A stretch of DNA of 64,000 nt, taken from assembly GCA_002794785.1 (NCBI GenBank), contig NBBA01000011.1:1178001-1242000 (forward strand), in the 5' to 3' direction. Under the pieces are notes generated by a model. That model was given only the letters and a program-made list of their open reading frames with translations. It was not told where the DNA came from and did no database searches. The position numbers and the translations under genes are program-made. The stretch is from Coniferiporia sulphurascens (taxonomy: Eukaryota; Basidiomycota; Agaricomycetes; Hymenochaetales; Hymenochaetaceae). Positions 12,080 through 23,956 of this stretch are shown piece after piece. The first letter of the stretch is position 1; each line of letters begins with the position of its first letter.

Positions 12080-13785
12080 ATGTCTGAAGCATCACCTCTT
12101 GGCCCAATTGATCCCTCATCTGTCACAAGTGCAGATCAAGAGAGCGCTGAAACAGAGGCGAAGGCACCATGGATCGTCAGGAAGCTTGTCGGGGTGAGTG
12201 CGGTTGATTCCATATACTCGAAGGGTACGGATTTGAAGGCTAATGAAACGAAGTCCATGACGGGGAGGATTGTAATGTCCTCGTACGAGAGTCTACGGGC
12301 TGCAGGAACCTCCGTAGTCTGCCTTTCTCCTGTGCGTCAGGAATTCTCTGGGCTCTAGCTGCAATCGTAGTTATAACTGGCTCAATCTTGGCAATCTGAC
12401 TTAGTGGGGTGACTCGAGCCCGATTTTCCTGCCTTGTATCCGCTTTAGAGACCTGGTCGTGCATGCGGTCATAGCCGGAACAGTAAGTGGGTCCAACCTG
12501 ATTCTCTTCCGCCTTCACTGATCATCTTGATAGGGCGGCGTCGCAGCCGTCGCCGCACCCGTAATGGGTCCCGTCTCGGACGCGGTCGTCGATACTTTCG
12601 GTGATAGCCTACTCGTCGAGCTTGGGCTGTCCACGGGGTTCGACGTCTCGACGAAGATCGCGAATGACTTGGTGATAGAACACATGATCAAGCATGCTAT
12701 TCCCGATCCCGCCGCGCACCTCGCGACCACGGGCTTCAAAAAATTGCTCGTCACGCTCAAGTATAAACACACGCTCACTGATGCACAGCTAGGCTTCTTC
12801 CGTAGCTCCGTGCACCATGACACAAGCCTGTTCGCCGATGTTCGAGACTACCTTGCTACAGAGAAAGGCTGGTTCAGCCCATACCTGTTCGCGAGCGGTC
12901 GGCGACCCATCATACCTCGCTCCATGAAGCCCGACGTGATCTTCTGTCATGGACCATTCTTGGCAGGTCAGTGGACGACTACTCTGTTTGTCAGGTTCGT
13001 GTGAAGACTCATATTTTTCTGATTTACATACAGGTGACTACAAAATGGGGGCATTACTCCTCAAACAGAGCGCGCCAGTAATCTTCCTTTGTGAGGCCTC
13101 TCCAGCGGACCAAGACCTGGGGCAAGACCCGCTCTCATCGCACGCTCCGGACTCGCTTCGGCACGGACACCTACACATCCCCTCCCTCACCAAATATCTC
13201 CCGCACACGCGCTCACGCTCGCCTTCCCCCGTTCCCGCGCTCGCGCCCGTCTCTACACCACCTCGGCCGCGACGCCTTGTAGTCCTGCTTCTTGCACTCG
13301 CGCCTCACCGCGCGGGACTATGGTCTACGTCTGCGCGTCCCGGAGAAAGCGTGCTCGAGTATACTCTATTTGGGGGATGTCCTGCGCTTGTGCTACCTGC
13401 ACGCACGGGCGCCCCACTACTCGCATGGGACGCACTCACACTTGCCCAGTTGCATGAGCTTTATCCTGAGTTACCTTCCGGGGAAGGGAGCATGAAGGAA
13501 GGGGGTGAGAAGTTCAAGGGTGTTGTAAGTGTCTTATGTGAGTACATGAGCTTGTGTGTGGATTGGGATCGCGTACGACTGGAGCGCGGAGGGGATGTTG
13601 TAGGAGAGGAGGAGGGCCTGGGTCTTGGACAGAACACACTGTCAGACGGGGATGAAAAGAAAGACGCAGTTCGCAATGCGCTGGGAATGCTTGTGACTGC
13701 CGCTGTATACAGCAAAGATAACAAGCAGGTGAAAAAGGAGGTCGATGCGGACCGTGCCGGAATTGTTATATTTCGGATACCATGA
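12080..13785 (+). CDS. Uncharacterised basidiomycete protein
   Basis: I do not recognise a named family. Four exons (12080-12331, 12405-12482, 12534-12966, 13034-13785) join in phase to 504 residues. The start gives MSEASPLGPIDPSSV. Exon 2 and the beginning of exon 3 encode a hydrophobic stretch (VVHAVIAGTGGVAAVAAPVM), possibly one membrane-embedded or amphipathic segment. The middle is well-structured-looking sequence (LVIEHMIKHAIPD, FKKLLVTLKYKHTL, KPDVIFCHGPFLAGDYKMG). The C-terminal third has a Pro/Ser/Arg-rich insert and then ALVLPARTGAPLLAWDALT. It ends DRAGIVIFRIP and TGA. The consistent phases and clean splice sites make a real gene likely; function is unknown. It is divergent from the LARP gene and convergent with permease A. 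Confidence 0.7.
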
Positions 13786-14071
13786 GAAACATTACCTGTT
13801 CGTCGATTTCCTCTCCCGATCGCAAGTGTTTGGATCAAAAACTCGTTCAGAAATGAGCAAAGCGCCAAAGGCCTGCACTCAGGCCTGGGCCGGGTTTCGC
13901 CAGAGGTGGGCCTCTACCAGCCTCCCTGTACAGTTCATTTTATATGCGTATTTTTTTGTCTACTGAAAAGCTACTTCGATCTCGGCCACCTTTTCTCCGC
14001 TCCGTTTCAATCCTATCGACTCAAAGTATTTCTTCAACTCATGAGACCATTGCCTGTTTTTATTGTTCGGT

Positions 14072-16834
14072 TCACGCTACTCCTGCGAAGTCGACTTGAG
14101 TCTTCTCATCCTTCTCTTCACTGCTGGCAGAGTCATTGACCGACGAGTGTATTGTAACCAATGATCCCGCCGGGCCGGTGTACTGTCGATGCTGCATTTA
14201 GAAATACGCATGTCAACATACCGCCGTTCTCCCTCCGCGCGGAAGAAGTGAAACGGATAAATTGCTCACCCAGTAAACCATATACCAAATCCACGACAGA
14301 CTACAAACGCCAACTAGGATCGGTGCCGCGTAATTCATAGTCAAAGCAGTGACGGGGAATACTTGCGGCATGATTAGCACACTGTCAAAACATTACAGGC
14401 GTTAGTGCGGATTGCAATGACATCGCCCTCAAGGAGGGAGAAAACAGATGTACCCTGATTCTAGACAAGTCCTATCAAAGCATATAGCGTCAGTAATAAT
14501 GGTAAGGGGTGCAAGCGAACATCGTGATTAAAAGTAACCAACCAGGTAATCGCATAGATATTGACAATTATGCTCCATTTCCCCATGTAAAAGGGGCCGG
14601 GGGTGAAGCGAATTTCGGGGTTTTTTTGGAACGAGATACACACTTTCGCCACAACAGGGATCTATCGAAACGTAGGCATGCGTGGTTAGCTCGATTGATC
14701 AATCACTATAGAACTGTGGAGCCTTGTTCACAATGTAGGAAAGGTCCAGAGCGACCGCAGTTGCGCTGCAGAGCAAAAAATCATGTGTGATTAAACGCAC
14801 TATTGAACAGATTCCAGACGAGTAATCTTTACCTGAAGATAGCGTTGATCTTGAAAGAAAGAAAAAAATAGGTCAAGCCAGTAGGGAAATGATTCACGAG
14901 AATACGCACTGCAACAAGGGATGCAAGAGACAGAAGACCGCAAATAACGACGACAACGATCGTCAAGATAGCTGCATTCACTGGTGTCTTTGTCTTAGAC
15001 CAGACTTTAGAGAAAAGGCGGCGATCTGGCAGGCCATTCTAAAAAATAAAAAGATGAAGTTATGAACGGTTCCATCCTCGATAATCCGTATGTTACCAAC
15101 ATCTCTGGAGATAGCATATATGCCTGTTAGCTTCGATGTAAGCGATGCATGAAACAAAGGACAGAGGGGAAAACACTTGCTCCTTATGCACGCTAGCTGA
15201 CAAGTTATTGCCAACATGGCTTGATTAACAACTACACAGACCCAAAGAGCCAGTCCTCCCTTTCTACCGAGGTTATCCCAAAGAATCTACATCTTTCATC
15301 GGAGCTGTCGCCTAATTTCTTTTCTAAATCGCTGCGCACCTGTGAGAAGACCAATCCTGTCGGTCCGGGAAGTGCGCTGATATCGCGTATACCGTAACAA
15401 AGGGAGATGACTATAAAGAATCCAAGGACTCCGGTAATGGCGACTAAGGCGCTCGGCATGATACTATAAGGCAACTGTCGTCGATTTCACTGTCGGGAAT
15501 TGCACACCTGCAATAATAATTGCTATAGGGGTGACGACAGCAGCGTTTCTTATTTCTTCCGAAATGTCTAGAAACCACCGCGTCAGACATTCCATTCAAT
15601 CAAGAGTTCGAGAACTTGAGTACATACGAGCGACAGCATCGTAATCCGTCTGAGAAGAATAAAAAATACAGCGCATTAGAAGTCGGTCTGCGATAGCTTT
15701 AATTATCTCACCATCACATATTGAACACAGAGGAGGCCCAGTAGAAAGGCAAACCCGTTGTTATTCCACCCAGAATTATCAACGATCTAGATATACTCTC
15801 AGTATCGCGAATGAGTGCTCCACGAAGGTTTGTGAGACGAACCCCAGTCCAAACTGACTTCGAACTTGCTAGCTGCCCTCTGCCCGAAGCCGGGACTGCA
15901 ATTATGACGGCGAGCGCCACTAATACATTAACGTAAACTGTATTATCGAAAAGTTTCAGTTGGGGTAACGCTTGAATTATGTCTCTAGACATACGCACTG
16001 TATGAAAAGGAGATGTTGTGCAAGAATTTTGTTGGCATGCTGTTCAGGATTCCTATCGCAATCGTGAGCCCGACATAAACTCCATAAATTTCCTTAACGG
16101 ATGCTATGAATCGACCATCCGTGCCTATGGTCACAGCTGCAAAGATCATCTCTGAGCTAATTTACGAACCCATTCAGGTTAGGCAATACACAGTACAGTA
16201 TCCCCTTTTAAGACGGAGCTTACAGTGCAAAGACAATCGAAGATTGCGCAGTAAGCTGGCCGAGGAGTGTCATCCTTGGTGATCATCTCAGGATGAGCAT
16301 CCAGTAAAACCACAAAGATGTATGTCCAACTCACCATGCGCTCACGAAAGTGACACTTGCTCGATACCTGGGGGGGATTACGAATGCCGTGCTCGTATAT
16401 ACCCCACCTGCAGTAGGATACGCGGATACAAGTTCTACTAGGCCTTCAAGCACATTTCTTACGAGAAAAGGTTGCATAAACAGGCATACCAGCAACGGAT
16501 GCGGCAATTGCAAGACACCCAAAACACCCAAGTAGCCACGACCATACGGCAGCGGCCCTACCTCCCGATAGAATGGGAGTATTGAACGTAGATGCAATAG
16601 TCGCAGTGATCCTAGAGAAGACGTGAGGTGAGATCGTCTTGATAGTAATTTGAAGATGAGAATGCACCCCATGGCTCCAATCGCAAAGCTAACTGCACTG
16701 AAAGTACTGAACTCCCTTCGCAGTTCGCGGTGAACGCCCAGTTGCTGCAGGCGCTCATCCTCTAGCTCCTCTTGCGCTGCTTTGCCGGGCATTGGGCCTT
16801 TGCCAGTGGCTCCTTCTGGGCTGCGAGAGGCCAT
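14072..16834 (-). CDS. Amino acid/choline-type permease (APC superfamily), copy A
   Basis: Polytopic plasma membrane transporter of the fungal amino acid/choline (GABA permease-like) family, TC 2.A.3. The start ATG is at 16832-16834. The N-terminus carries the family mark DERLQQLGVHRELRREFS followed by AVSFAIGAMGITATIAS. Later exons, joined in phase, give FNTPILSGG, AVWSWLLGCFGCLAIAASVA, LVELVSAYPTAGGVYTSTAF, SAWMTLLGQL and FALSEMIFAAVTIGTDG. The last exons give MNYAAPILVGVCSLSWIWY and a Ser/Glu/Lys-rich cytosolic tail ending at TGA 14072-14074. No frame break was found in the parts I spliced. Exon boundaries match copy B closely, so this is a tandem duplicate. The substrate cannot be read from sequence. 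Confidence 0.9.
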
Positions 16835-18257
16835 GTTGGGGAGCGAGAAAAACGAAAGTAGCGAAATGGGCTTAAGTACTTATATTGTATGGGGACTGTA
16901 AAGAAGCTGCCATCATAGTTGGTTCTTTTCGCATGATTAGGAATTAGTGGATACATTCACACGTTCTGCGGAGAACCCTGCAAGGGTCGCATCGTCCCTA
17001 TAGCAGGCTTCTTGACATAGCTGGTCCGCCTTTGTGTAGCCGATTCGTTTGAGTCGTCCAAATTTGATGAAACTAGACTTAAAGAACAGGTTCCGGCAGG
17101 CAAAGCAATCATTTGCTGAATTGGAGCTGCCTCCTTGAGAAGCGAGCCTGAAGGCACATGTCTTCGCGCGCCCAAGACAGAAGCGATGATAACGTAACAG
17201 GAGTACAGCCGAGTATTCCTTAAGGCAATCTATATCGGAACCAATGATAAGCAATGCACCTTCGCGATAGAATATTCAAGGTCGTTGGGTAGAGTACTAG
17301 AGTCGGGGTGCTAACAAAAAGTCGATGCATTGGCACAGAGGCATTGAACGGCATTTTCACCGAACTTACTGTTCATCTGCATCGGATTGGTCCGTGAGCC
17401 CGCAAATTCCACGCTAGCTCGAAGGGAAGCGAGGCTGCCGGGTAGCATACCATCGAAATCAAGTCGACGGGGACATGGAGCGAACACGCGGGCGCCTCCA
17501 ATCGCGTTTTCATTCACTGCTGTCGGCGAAGTCGTGTCATAAAACCAGTGCAAAGTGCAAATTAGATACCCTGAGTAGTAGACTCACCAGAACCAAATTA
17601 CCGTTAGCGGTAGGACAAGAGCGAAACACATCTAAGTGTAGCACTGGTTCTTTCCGTCGGCGACCTCGCCTTGATAAACAGGACAGTGCTTGGATTGGCT
17701 GTTTCGTACTTAATCAAGCTACATTTTGCTTTCCATCCGTTACTAATTGAGCAGAAAATATTTGCGAGTGTCAACACGTCAAGGTAGTTGTTCGAATCCT
17801 CAGGTCAGGATTCTTCAGTCTCCGTGTTGAATAAAAAAATTGCTCCGACCGAATCCCTTGTTGTGGTGGTAGACGGCGGAAATAATAAAGTCCAAAGCGA
17901 TAGTATGCGTGTGGACGTCAGCAAAAACGCGCTTAGACAACTTGAACTTGAACATACTTAACACACGTCGACATTATTACTTGCAGTCGCCATCCTGACC
18001 GCCGCAACAGCAATTTTCTCCGAGCATCTTCAGCTACCTTTCACAGCGTGTATTTGGGACCCCACGGGTGATCCTACTAAGTATCTTACGCGATAATACT
18101 AACGCTAGGAACGATAAAGGACGGAGAGTAATGCATTACGTAAAATCAAAGTGCAGGCAAGTCTACAGGAAATTAAGGAGCAAGAAGTAGCTTTGTGTTT
18201 ATGCGAACACCACATCAAACATTTTGAGGAATTGAGGAGCGCGGAATAACCAACTAT
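16835..18257. other. Spacer between the two permease genes
   Basis: About 1.4 kb containing the promoter of copy A and the 3' flank of copy B. Only short frames without recognisable domains are present. There is no sign of a third, decayed permease copy. Confidence 0.4.
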
Positions 18258-21052
18258 TCAGCCCCGATGTGTAGTATCCTCAAGAGGCTGGCCGTACTCC
18301 TCGGATTTAACTTTTTCCGACGACCCGGAAGATGGAAGCGAGCGGGCCCTTTCCTCATGCCTTCCTGGGCCATGATAGTGGTGGTGCTAGGCGGAGCAAC
18401 ATGCGTCAGGCACAATGAACCCGGATATAAGATCCACTGACCCAGTAAAGCTTGTACCAAATCCAGGACAGGCCGCATACACCACCCATGATAGGGCCGG
18501 CATAATTCATGGTCAAAGCAGTAACGGGCTTCACTTGCGGCATTATCAATACTCTAAGGAAAGTTGAAAAAAAGTGCAGATCTGATTAACACCCAAGGGG
18601 AGAATTATCTCAGGAGATAGGACCGATACAGACCCTGTCTCCAAGCACGTCCTGGTAAATGAGCTCATAATCAGATTGGGGTTCAAGATAACAAGCACAC
18701 TCTGGATTAAATTGCGCGCTTACCACAGAATCGCATAGACGTTGACAAAAAAGCCCCATTTACCCATGAAAAATGGTCCGGGTACGAACCCGACGGATGC
18801 ATCCTCTTGTAATGAAATGCAAACCTTGGCGACTATAGGAATCTCCAATCGGAAGGTAATTCAGTTTTCAGGGACAAACTATGCAGGACTATCGCAGACA
18901 AACCATGTAAGAAAGGTCCAAGGCTACCGCGGTAATACTTAGCCAAAAATTAGCTGGGTTGATCCAAAAGGTACTTTCATAGTCACCTAAATATTGCATT
19001 TATCTGGAAATACGGTCAGCATTCATCAGCAGTTAATCATTTCTAACGGAGGACAGACTGCAACGATGGAAGCCAAGTATAGCAAGCCAAATATTGTTGC
19101 AACTATAACAGTCAGTATCACAGCGTTTACTGGTGTCCCGGTTCGCGACCACACTTTAGCGAACAGACGACGGTCGGGCAGCGCATTCTGTTGGCCGGCA
19201 AATTCAAATTGGTGAGCCAGAGAGTTTTTATGAGCACCAAGAACTCACATCGCGGGAGATGGCGTATATACCTAACGGAAAATCAATATCAGTTGCGCCG
19301 CCTAAATAATTACTTGTTTCCGTACTTCTAACGCACGCGAGCTGGCACGTCGCGGCTGTCATGGTCTGGACAATTATAACAAATGACCACAACGCCAGTG
19401 CCCCTCGCTTTCCCAAATTGTCCCACAAAACCTAAAAACACGATTTGATTTTAGTATATTCCGAAAGGACTTCCATATAGCTTGATTGGCCGGGAAAATG
19501 TCGTACTTGCGAAAACACAAGTCCGGTCGGACCAGGCAAATAATTGAAGTCCCGAATGCCGTAGCAAATGACCACATTCACGAAGAAACCGAGGATCGCT
19601 GTGACCACCACTGACGATGCAAATCCTCAACAATTAGCATACGATCTCAGAGTTCGCTGATGATGGCGCACCAGCAGATACTATAGCTACTGGCGCAGCA
19701 ACTGCAGCGTTTTTGACTTCTTCAGAGAGGTCTTTGGAAGAAGGTAATTATAATTATATTTTATAATGGGATAAACGCGAAATCCTTACGAGCCGCTCCG
19801 TCATAATCTGTCTTAATCGGAGCCAAATAAGCAAGTGTAACATGGTATGTCAAATCATTTTACCATGACCCATTGGACACTGAGCAACCCCAAGAGGAAG
19901 GCGAAGCCTCTGTTGTTCCACCCTGAGCCGTCGATTATCTGAAAATGGGTTTGAGTAGATACGAGGGCGATGAGATGCAAGGCCCACATACTTCGGTCCA
20001 GACAAACTTATGACTTGCTAGTTGCCCCGAGCCCGCAGCTGGAACAGCGATGATTATCGCAAGCGTCGTCAGGACATTAAAGTACACTGAACGTGATGCG
20101 TTAGACATCTCGGCAGTTCCGGACTATTTAGGGAAGACAAAACCATAGAACGTGGTGACTTTGTGTAGCCATTTGGTTGGGAGGCTGTTCAAAAAACCCA
20201 AGGCGACTGTTAAGCCGACATAAAGACCCAAAACCTGACCCGTCGACGCGACAAAAACTCCGTCGGTACCGATGGTGACGGCGGCGAAGATCATCTGAGA
20301 GCTTTCCGCATTGTTAGCCTTCCAGATTTCGAGTAGGAGAGTGCTAATAATCGCTAATGGATGAGACCCACAGAGCAAAAGTGACAGAAGCCGGGGTGGC
20401 CAACTGTCCCATTACTGTCATCCTGTCGGGTGTCGCTTGAGGCTATCGCAAGGAAGCTAATCCATAATCACGGACCATGCAGTTACGAATGTTACACTAG
20501 ATCTGTAGCTGTCTGGTATGACGAAAGCTGTGCTTGTATAGATTCCTCCTGACGTCGGATAGGCAGAAACAAGCTCTGGAAATAGGGATAAACACGTTAC
20601 TCTAATAGTGTAGTTATTGACCTTACCGGCGACTGACGCTGCGATGGCAAGGCATCCAAATGAACCCATGAACCAAGCCCAAACCTGGGAACTTAAATGT
20701 CTGAGCCAATACATCAGACATTTATTATGAAACTCACCGCAGTTGCCGGACCGCCATAGAGCAACGGCGTGTTTATCGTCGATGCTATGCTGGCAGCACA
20801 CCTTCAAGTTACACACCGTGAGCGATGTACCGCAACTTGTCCAAGCTCTGCCGAGTGAACATACCCGAGAATCCCCATTGCGAATGAGATTGTGCTAAAA
20901 TTTGTAAACTCCTTGCGGAGCTCCCGACGGATGCCAAGCTGCTTCAATCTGGCATCCTCTTCTTCGATGGTCGACAAACCATGAACATCGGTCCGGGGTA
21001 CAGCAAGTGGCTGCTTGTCGAGAGAGTGCTGAAAGCTCGTCGTTGACGACAT
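18258..21052 (-). CDS. Amino acid/choline-type permease (APC superfamily), copy B
   Basis: Paralogue of the neighbouring permease with the same exon layout. The start is at 21050-21052. The N-terminal block is DARLKQLGIRRELRKEFTNFS and ISFAMGI. In-phase joins give LVSAYPTSGGIYTSTAFVIP, VTFVTAWMTVMGQL (through a GTCCGT donor), FALSQMIFAAVTIGTDG, MNYAGPIMGG and VCGLSWIWYKLYW. The tail starts with HHHYHGP and ends DTTHRG at TGA 18258-18260. The cytosolic tail differs completely from copy A while the membrane core is conserved, suggesting divergence in regulation or trafficking. It is divergent from the DUF3445 gene. Transported substrate is unknown; GABA, other amino acids or choline are all possible for this family. 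Confidence 0.9.
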
Positions 21053-21739
21053 GGCAGCTGTGCCAAGGTGTCGAGGGAGCGCGCATGTTCTTATGGAGTT
21101 GCAGTTTATCTAACTCTAAATCGGTTAGGAGAAGCCAGTAATTGAAAGCTTCCCTACCAGCTATCATGGTAAGTACTAAAGTATTAATATTGTCACTTCG
21201 CTGCACCGCGTCCGACTTTGATTCGCGGTGTAAATATTTCCCAAAAATAGCATAATTTACCAAATGGAGGATTTCTGCTTGGAAGCGTTAGTCATCATTT
21301 GCACGAGCAAACTTTATTTGAACACATCTGTGCTCAAACTGGTAAACTACCACTGTTATCGTTGCGCTTAGGGTATCCCGAAATTCATATCATATCACCC
21401 GACAAACAAACGTAAATGGCCCCTATCAGCGTTTATCCGGGATATGGAGAGCTTGGCGAATTGTGTCTACAATGGTTTTTCCTTATCTTGCGGACTACTA
21501 CTTATTGCCGTGAGTCGAACCATGATTGTGACTGAAGCGGAGGCTATTCTGCAGAACGGAGTTCCGAGTTCTGCGCTTCGAAGGGTCTTCCTAATCATGG
21601 GTGCATCGTGCCGACCATTTCTATTATGCGAGACTTCACGTTGACGTATAATACGTGCAGGCTACGGTCCTGCGTATATCCAGAGCCTCCCGTCTCTTTT
21701 CTCTGATATCTTGAATTGATCTCTGCGACATTGGCAACG
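21053..21739. promoter_or_regulatory. Divergent promoter region permease B / DUF3445 gene
   Basis: 687 bp between two start codons. No clear named motif or additional gene is visible. Shared regulation of the flanking genes is possible but unproven. Confidence 0.3.
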
Positions 21740-23561
21740 ATGTCCCATCTTGTTCCCAGTGCTTTCCTGCTTAGCTGCGCTGCCTTACTGTCTTGCTATC
21801 TGTACTCTCGATGGTCGAAGAAATCGGATTCGTTAACACACTCAAGCTCTGACGCCCTACCAGACCCAGATCCTTTGCATGATTTCAAATTGGTGAGTTT
21901 ACCTGTACGATAAGAATTTGGAAACCATGTTATCTGGACTCACGCGATTCGAATACGATAGGAAACAGCGACGACCCGGAACCATCTGTACGTCAATAAG
22001 CCTGTGCGCGTTCCCTACTACCAGGTACTAAGTTCGCCCTAAACTGTAGTCCAAATTGTCTAATCTGAGTGTCCAATAGACCATGGCGCACCAGCCGATG
22101 CATATCAATGACTGGATTGAGGTTGATAAGGATCTGAAGTGGTACATTGAGCAAAAGACGCGTGTTATAAAGGAGCAAGGTATGTCTTGGCATGAGACAC
22201 TCTTCGGTATACTCCGTGATTGCATCTGGAAACCTACTTACGCCGGTTTCCCAGGAAAGCATGTAATCGACTCTCTCCCCGAGAACGATGCGGGCTGCGG
22301 TGAGCTCATGGAAATTCTCGTCGACTATCTCCCGAAGCGTTATCCAACACTGTACGAGAAAATCGATTGCAAGGGTGGTGGAATATGGAACAAAGTCACG
22401 GATGAACGTATAACGGGCCTCGAGGGGAAGATAGGTGTAGATGCATTATTGGTATGCTCCAGGTTCGTGTCTATTTCCAGGGAGAACCCCAAGCTGCTGT
22501 TTGTCCTCCTGACGATCCTACAGACTCGTTGAAGATGACTTCCTCATGGGACGTGAGCGTGAAGATGGACACGTATACTTCACGGGCGGTCTTGTCGCAT
22601 TCCCTGGTAATGTGCTTTCTTATAGGCTATGAAGCGCACAGCTGATGTGTCTGGTCTCGTTAGGCTTTTACCTTCTTTCAAAGAAAATCAACAAATCCTT
22701 GCGGATAGTGCACGCACCTGTACCGTACTTCAACGAAAAGATCCTCATGAGCGTTGAGCGTACGCTCAAGCGATTCAAGCCCAATGAACCTTTCGAACGT
22801 ACGAGCTGGGAGATTGTGGACGACAGGGACTTGTTCTTCCGTGCGTTTCTCGCACCTCTAGTGGTCTTTGTCACAAAGGTCTGAACTTGACGGAATCTGT
22901 CACCAGATAACATTGCGAGGCTAGAGAGCGGAGGCGAAGAGGGTAAATTATCTCAGAAGCAACACCCAAAGGATCTCTACTTCCGTGTCGACCACCAGAC
23001 GTTCCGCAAGCTTCCAAAAACGAAAGCTATCATCTTTGGCGTGTATGTACCCGGACTAAACACGACTTTTCCATGCTGTACTTACTAGACTTGTCCTTAC
23101 CTTCCCTCAGCCATCCGATTATGAAACGCCTAGAGGATCTTGCGGATAGCCCCCTCGTGCCCGCGTTGCTGACGAAGGCGCACGAGGAGGGTGATAAGAA
23201 ACTCATGGACGTACGTTCGGGTCTCATATTATGATCGTCTCGAGGTTCATTAACATTAACGTTTTTTCAAAACTAGTACAAACTTGCGCCTTTATATCAA
23301 GAACGTATGATGCCCTACCTCCGTGAACTGACTGCCCAGCAAATTGAGAAAGGACTCATTCGGTATGTCTGATCTCCGAGCTCGCCAGATTGTTCTTACT
23401 CGGCACGTCTTATGTTATGCAGAGGGGATGAGGATGTATCGAAATTCCGTGAGCTCATACGGGTTTCGGAGGGCCAGTCTTATCCGAATACCCAAACATC
23501 GCTCGTCAGCCCGACGCAGTCTGAGATAGCCGTCCGAGCCGAGCGGGAAAGATCAGGGTGA
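21740..23561 (+). CDS. HRQ-family protein (DUF3445, heme-dependent oxidative N-demethylase-like)
   Basis: DUF3445 includes bacterial heme-dependent oxidative N-demethylase; fungal members are called HRQ-family and their substrates are unknown. Nine exons (21740-21892, 21962-22024, 22080-22462, 22524-22606, 22664-22840, 22907-23042, 23111-23210, 23277-23362, 23423-23561) join in phase to 439 residues. An N-terminal hydrophobic segment (SAFLLSCAALLSCYLY) suggests a membrane anchor or signal. Family landmarks follow: HINDWIEVDKDLKWYIEQK, RLVEDDFLMGRE, FTGGLVAFPGFYLL, IVHAPVPYFNEKI, RTSWEIVDDRDLFFHNI, and YFRVDHQTFRKLPKTKAIIF, which matches the ERQTLRRLP signature with Asp-His for Glu-Arg. The enzymatic role is by family analogy only. 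Confidence 0.8.
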
Positions 23562-23956
23562 CACATTCTCGAAAAACGGAGGAAGACATACGAGTCTAAG
23601 GTAAAAAGTCCTTTTTAGAATCTCGTACAGTAGCATTTAGAACAGAGTGGAGCATCATGTGTCATTGTACAACAAAAATGCAACTTGATCAGAAAATTCC
23701 GAGCCATGCGCGCGAAGTGATTTCTAACGGATACATTTCTGCAGGGGTCGTATGACTTTTGATACTTAAACCGAACAACAGATTGACAAAGCGAGGTCGA
23801 GAAAAGGGGCTAAGCGATGGCAAGGTAGAAGAACAAGGCTATGATGAGAAGAGAGCTTAAAACTTGGCATTACACCCGAAGTGGGCAATCAGGTAACAGT
23901 ATTGAGTGATCCGAGTAGGGACTTGCAGATTTTCACGAAAAGAACACGTAGAGGAA
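23562..23956. other. Convergent intergenic region
   Basis: About 400 bp between the 3' ends of the DUF3445 and Kar5-like genes. Nothing beyond probable 3' untranslated sequence is visible. Confidence 0.4.

Noticed and set aside
17786..17802. TTGTTCGAATCCTC resembles a tRNA B box (GGTTCGANNCC).
   Set aside because: No A box at the expected distance and no acceptor-stem or anticodon-stem pairing around it.
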